Source of the DNA: CBDTYW01 sp965364735 | Lineage (GTDB): Bacteria > Actinomycetota > Nitriliruptoria > Nitriliruptorales > Nitriliruptoraceae | DNA: 6,343 nucleotides | Assembly (NCBI GenBank): GCA_965364735.1 | Contig: CBDTYW010000222.1 | Span: forward strand, 1 to 6,343 | Direction: 5' to 3' | Shown here: positions 4,929-6,343 of the stretch, in pieces | Numbering within the stretch: the stretch's first letter is position 1 | Layout of the letters: each line of letters opens with the position of its first letter | Position numbers and translations under genes: made by a program | Notes under the pieces: model-generated | The model's database searches: none | What the model was told of the DNA's origin: nothing | The model's input: only the letters and a program-made list of their open reading frames with translations

Positions 4929-6343
4929 TGACCGTGCCCGGGGGGAAGATCGCGGCGGCGCCGGCGTCGCGCAGCGCCGGGAAGTCGTCCGGCGGGATGA
5001 CGCCACCGACCACCACGAGGATGTCCCCACGGCCCTGCTCGGTGAGCGCAGCCTTGAGCTGCGGGATCAACGTGAGGTGACCGGCAGCGAGCGAGGACGC
5101 CCCGACGACGTGGACGTCGTTCTCGACCGCCTGTCGCGCGACCTCCTCCGGCGTCTGGAACAGGGGCCCGATGTCAACGTCGAAGCCGATGTCGGCGAAC
5201 GCCGTGGCGATGACCTTCTGGCCGCGGTCGTGGCCGTCCTGACCCATCTTCGCGATGAGGATGCGGGGGCGACGACCCTCGGCCTCAGCGAACGCCTCCA
5301 CCTGCGAGCGGATGTCTGAGATGTCGCCGTCCACGTTCGCGACCTCCTGGGCGTAGACGCCCGCGATGGATCGGATCTCGGCGCGGTGCCGACCCCACGT
5401 CTTCTCGAGCGCGTCGGAGATCTCCCCGACCGTCGCCTTCGCACGTGCCGCGTCGACCGCGAGGGCGAGCAGGTTCGCGTTGGTGTCCTCGGTGCCGTTG
5501 GTCAGCGCCTCGAGCTTCTGGGCGAGGACGTCGTCGTCACGATCCGCTCGGAGCCGTTCGAGCTTCTCGATCTGCTCACGACGCACGGTTGCGTTGTCGA
5601 CCTTCAGCACCTGGTACGGGTCCTCGACCTCGAGGCGGTGCTTGTTGACGCCGACGATCGTCTGCGACCGCGAGTCGATGCGGGCCTGCGTGCGTGCCGC
5701 GGCCTCCTCGATGCGCAGCTTCGGGATGCCCTCGGCGATCGCCTTGGCCATGCCGCCGGTCGACTCGACCTCGGTGATGTGCTCCATCGCACGGCGGGCG
5801 AGGTCGTGGGTGAGCCGCTCGACGTAGTGCGAGCCGCCCCACGGATCGATCGGGTGCGTCGTGCCGGACTCCTGCTGGAGGAACAGCTGCGTGTTGCGCG
5901 CGATGCGGGCGGAGAAGTCCGTGGGAAGCGCGAGCGCCTCGTCGAGCGAGTTCGTGTGCAGCGACTGCGTGTGGCCCTGCGTCGCCGCCATGGCCTCGAT
6001 CGTCGTGCGCATGACGTTGTTGAACACGTCCTGCGCCGTGAGCGACCAGCCGGAGGTCTGCGAGTGCGTGCGCAGCGACGAGGACTTCGGGTTCGTCGGG
6101 CTGAACTGCTGGGTGAGCTTCGCCCACAGGAGACGGGCCGCGCGGAGCTTCGCGACCTCCATGAAGAAGTTCGTCCCGATCGCCCAGAAGAACGAGAGCC
6201 TGGGCGCGAACGCGTCGACGTCCATGCCTGCCGCGATGCCCGCACGGAGGTACTCGACGCCGTCCGCGAGGGTGTAGGCGAGCTCGAGGTCGGCCGTCGC
6301 CCCGGCCTCCTGCATGTGGTAGCCGGAGATCGAGATCGAGTTG
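4867..6343 (-). CDS. mutB: Methylmalonyl-CoA mutase large (alpha) subunit, N-terminus cut by window edge
   Basis: The visible 491 residues are the C-terminal two thirds of a roughly 725-residue enzyme. It interconverts (R)-methylmalonyl-CoA and succinyl-CoA with adenosylcobalamin in the cytoplasm, in propionate, odd-chain fatty-acid and branched amino-acid metabolism. The first visible residues NSISISGYHMQEAGA contain the active-site Tyr-His pair (Y8-H9, matching Y243-H244 of the Propionibacterium enzyme). The TIM barrel continues through SFFWAIGTNFFMEVAKLRAAR, LRTHSQTSGWSLTAQDVFNN and the family signature from RIARNTQ to DPWGGS (visible residues 146-171). After a linker, the B12-binding domain starts near residue 358, with GQDGHDRG (367-374; H371 is the cobalt-ligating histidine), GASSLAAGH (414-422) and GGVIPP (446-451). 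All these motifs are intact, so this is a catalytic subunit and not the small MutA-type one. The stop at 4867-4869 lies inside the opposing ORF at 4413-4928. MutA, if present, would lie off the right edge. It needs MeaB, encoded downstream on the same strand. Confidence 0.97.
   Translation of the reverse strand, partial: NSISISGYHMQEAGATADLELAYTLADGVEYLRAGIAAGMDVDAFAPRLSFFWAIGTNFFMEVAKLRAARLLWAKLTQQFSPTNPKSSSLRTHSQTSGWSLTAQDVFNNVMRTTIEAMAATQGHTQSLHTNSLDEALALPTDFSARIARNTQLFLQQESGTTHPIDPWGGSHYVERLTHDLARRAMEHITEVESTGGMAKAIAEGIPKLRIEEAAARTQARIDSRSQTIVGVNKHRLEVEDPYQVLKVDNATVRREQIEKLERLRADRDDDVLAQKLEALTNGTEDTNANLLALAVDAARAKATVGEISDALEKTWGRHRAEIRSIAGVYAQEVANVDGDISDIRSQVEAFAEAEGRRPRILIAKMGQDGHDRGQKVIATAFADIGFDVDIGPLFQTPEEVARQAVENDVHVVGASSLAAGHLTLIPQLKAALTEQGRGDILVVVGGVIPPDDFPALRDAGAAAIFPPGTVISDAAVELLDTLAKRLGHTS

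Noticed and set aside
4852..5319. A 155-codon plus-strand frame opposite the mutB B12 domain
   Set aside because: It is the antisense of the DGHDRG and GASSLAAGH region of a clear mutase; its Glu/Asp/Arg-rich text is typical antisense output.

Overview
The window comes from a high-GC actinobacterium. Codons end mostly in G or C, GTG starts occur, and the encoded families fit: a conservon-type sensor kinase, a DUF1801 protein, a DUF1295 membrane protein, and B12-dependent methylmalonyl-CoA mutase with its MeaB chaperone. The wording of the mutase sequence looks like Nocardioides, Aeromicrobium or Streptomyces relatives. I cannot name the genus from sequence alone.

Layout, left to right. (1) 1-1340, minus strand: a membrane sensor histidine kinase cut by the left edge. 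It has a multi-helix membrane sensor with an HFHFF motif, then the catalytic core typical of actinobacterial CvnA-like kinases. (2) 1341-1520: a divergent intergenic region with three inverted repeats. (3) 1521-1946, plus: a small DUF1801 protein. (4) 1956-2930, minus: meaB, the G3E-type GTPase that loads and protects methylmalonyl-CoA mutase. It converges on the DUF1801 gene with a 9-nt gap. (5) 2931-3037: a short divergent promoter region. (6) 3038-3910, plus: a DUF1295 / steroid 5-alpha-reductase-like membrane protein. (7) A bidirectional hairpin at 3965-3996, then a 68-residue minus-strand protein with a Cys/His motif (3993-4199). (8) 4413-4928, plus: a less certain unknown ORF with a natural run of five histidines, whose 3' end overlaps the mutase gene. 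(9) 4867-6343, minus: the C-terminal two thirds of the methylmalonyl-CoA mutase large subunit, cut by the right edge.

The biological theme is propionyl-CoA/methylmalonyl-CoA metabolism. MutB interconverts (R)-methylmalonyl-CoA and succinyl-CoA using adenosylcobalamin, and MeaB gates cofactor delivery by GTP hydrolysis. The two genes lie on the same strand but are separated by about 1.9 kb carrying two plus-strand genes and one small minus-strand gene, so they are probably not one simple operon here. The other genes have no evident tie to this pathway.

I found no CRISPR array, transposase, tRNA, rRNA, phage gene or clearly new multi-gene system. The most interesting items are the kinase with its unusual membrane sensor (its conservon partners, if any, would lie off the left edge), the small Cys/His protein, and the His-run ORF that converges into mutB.
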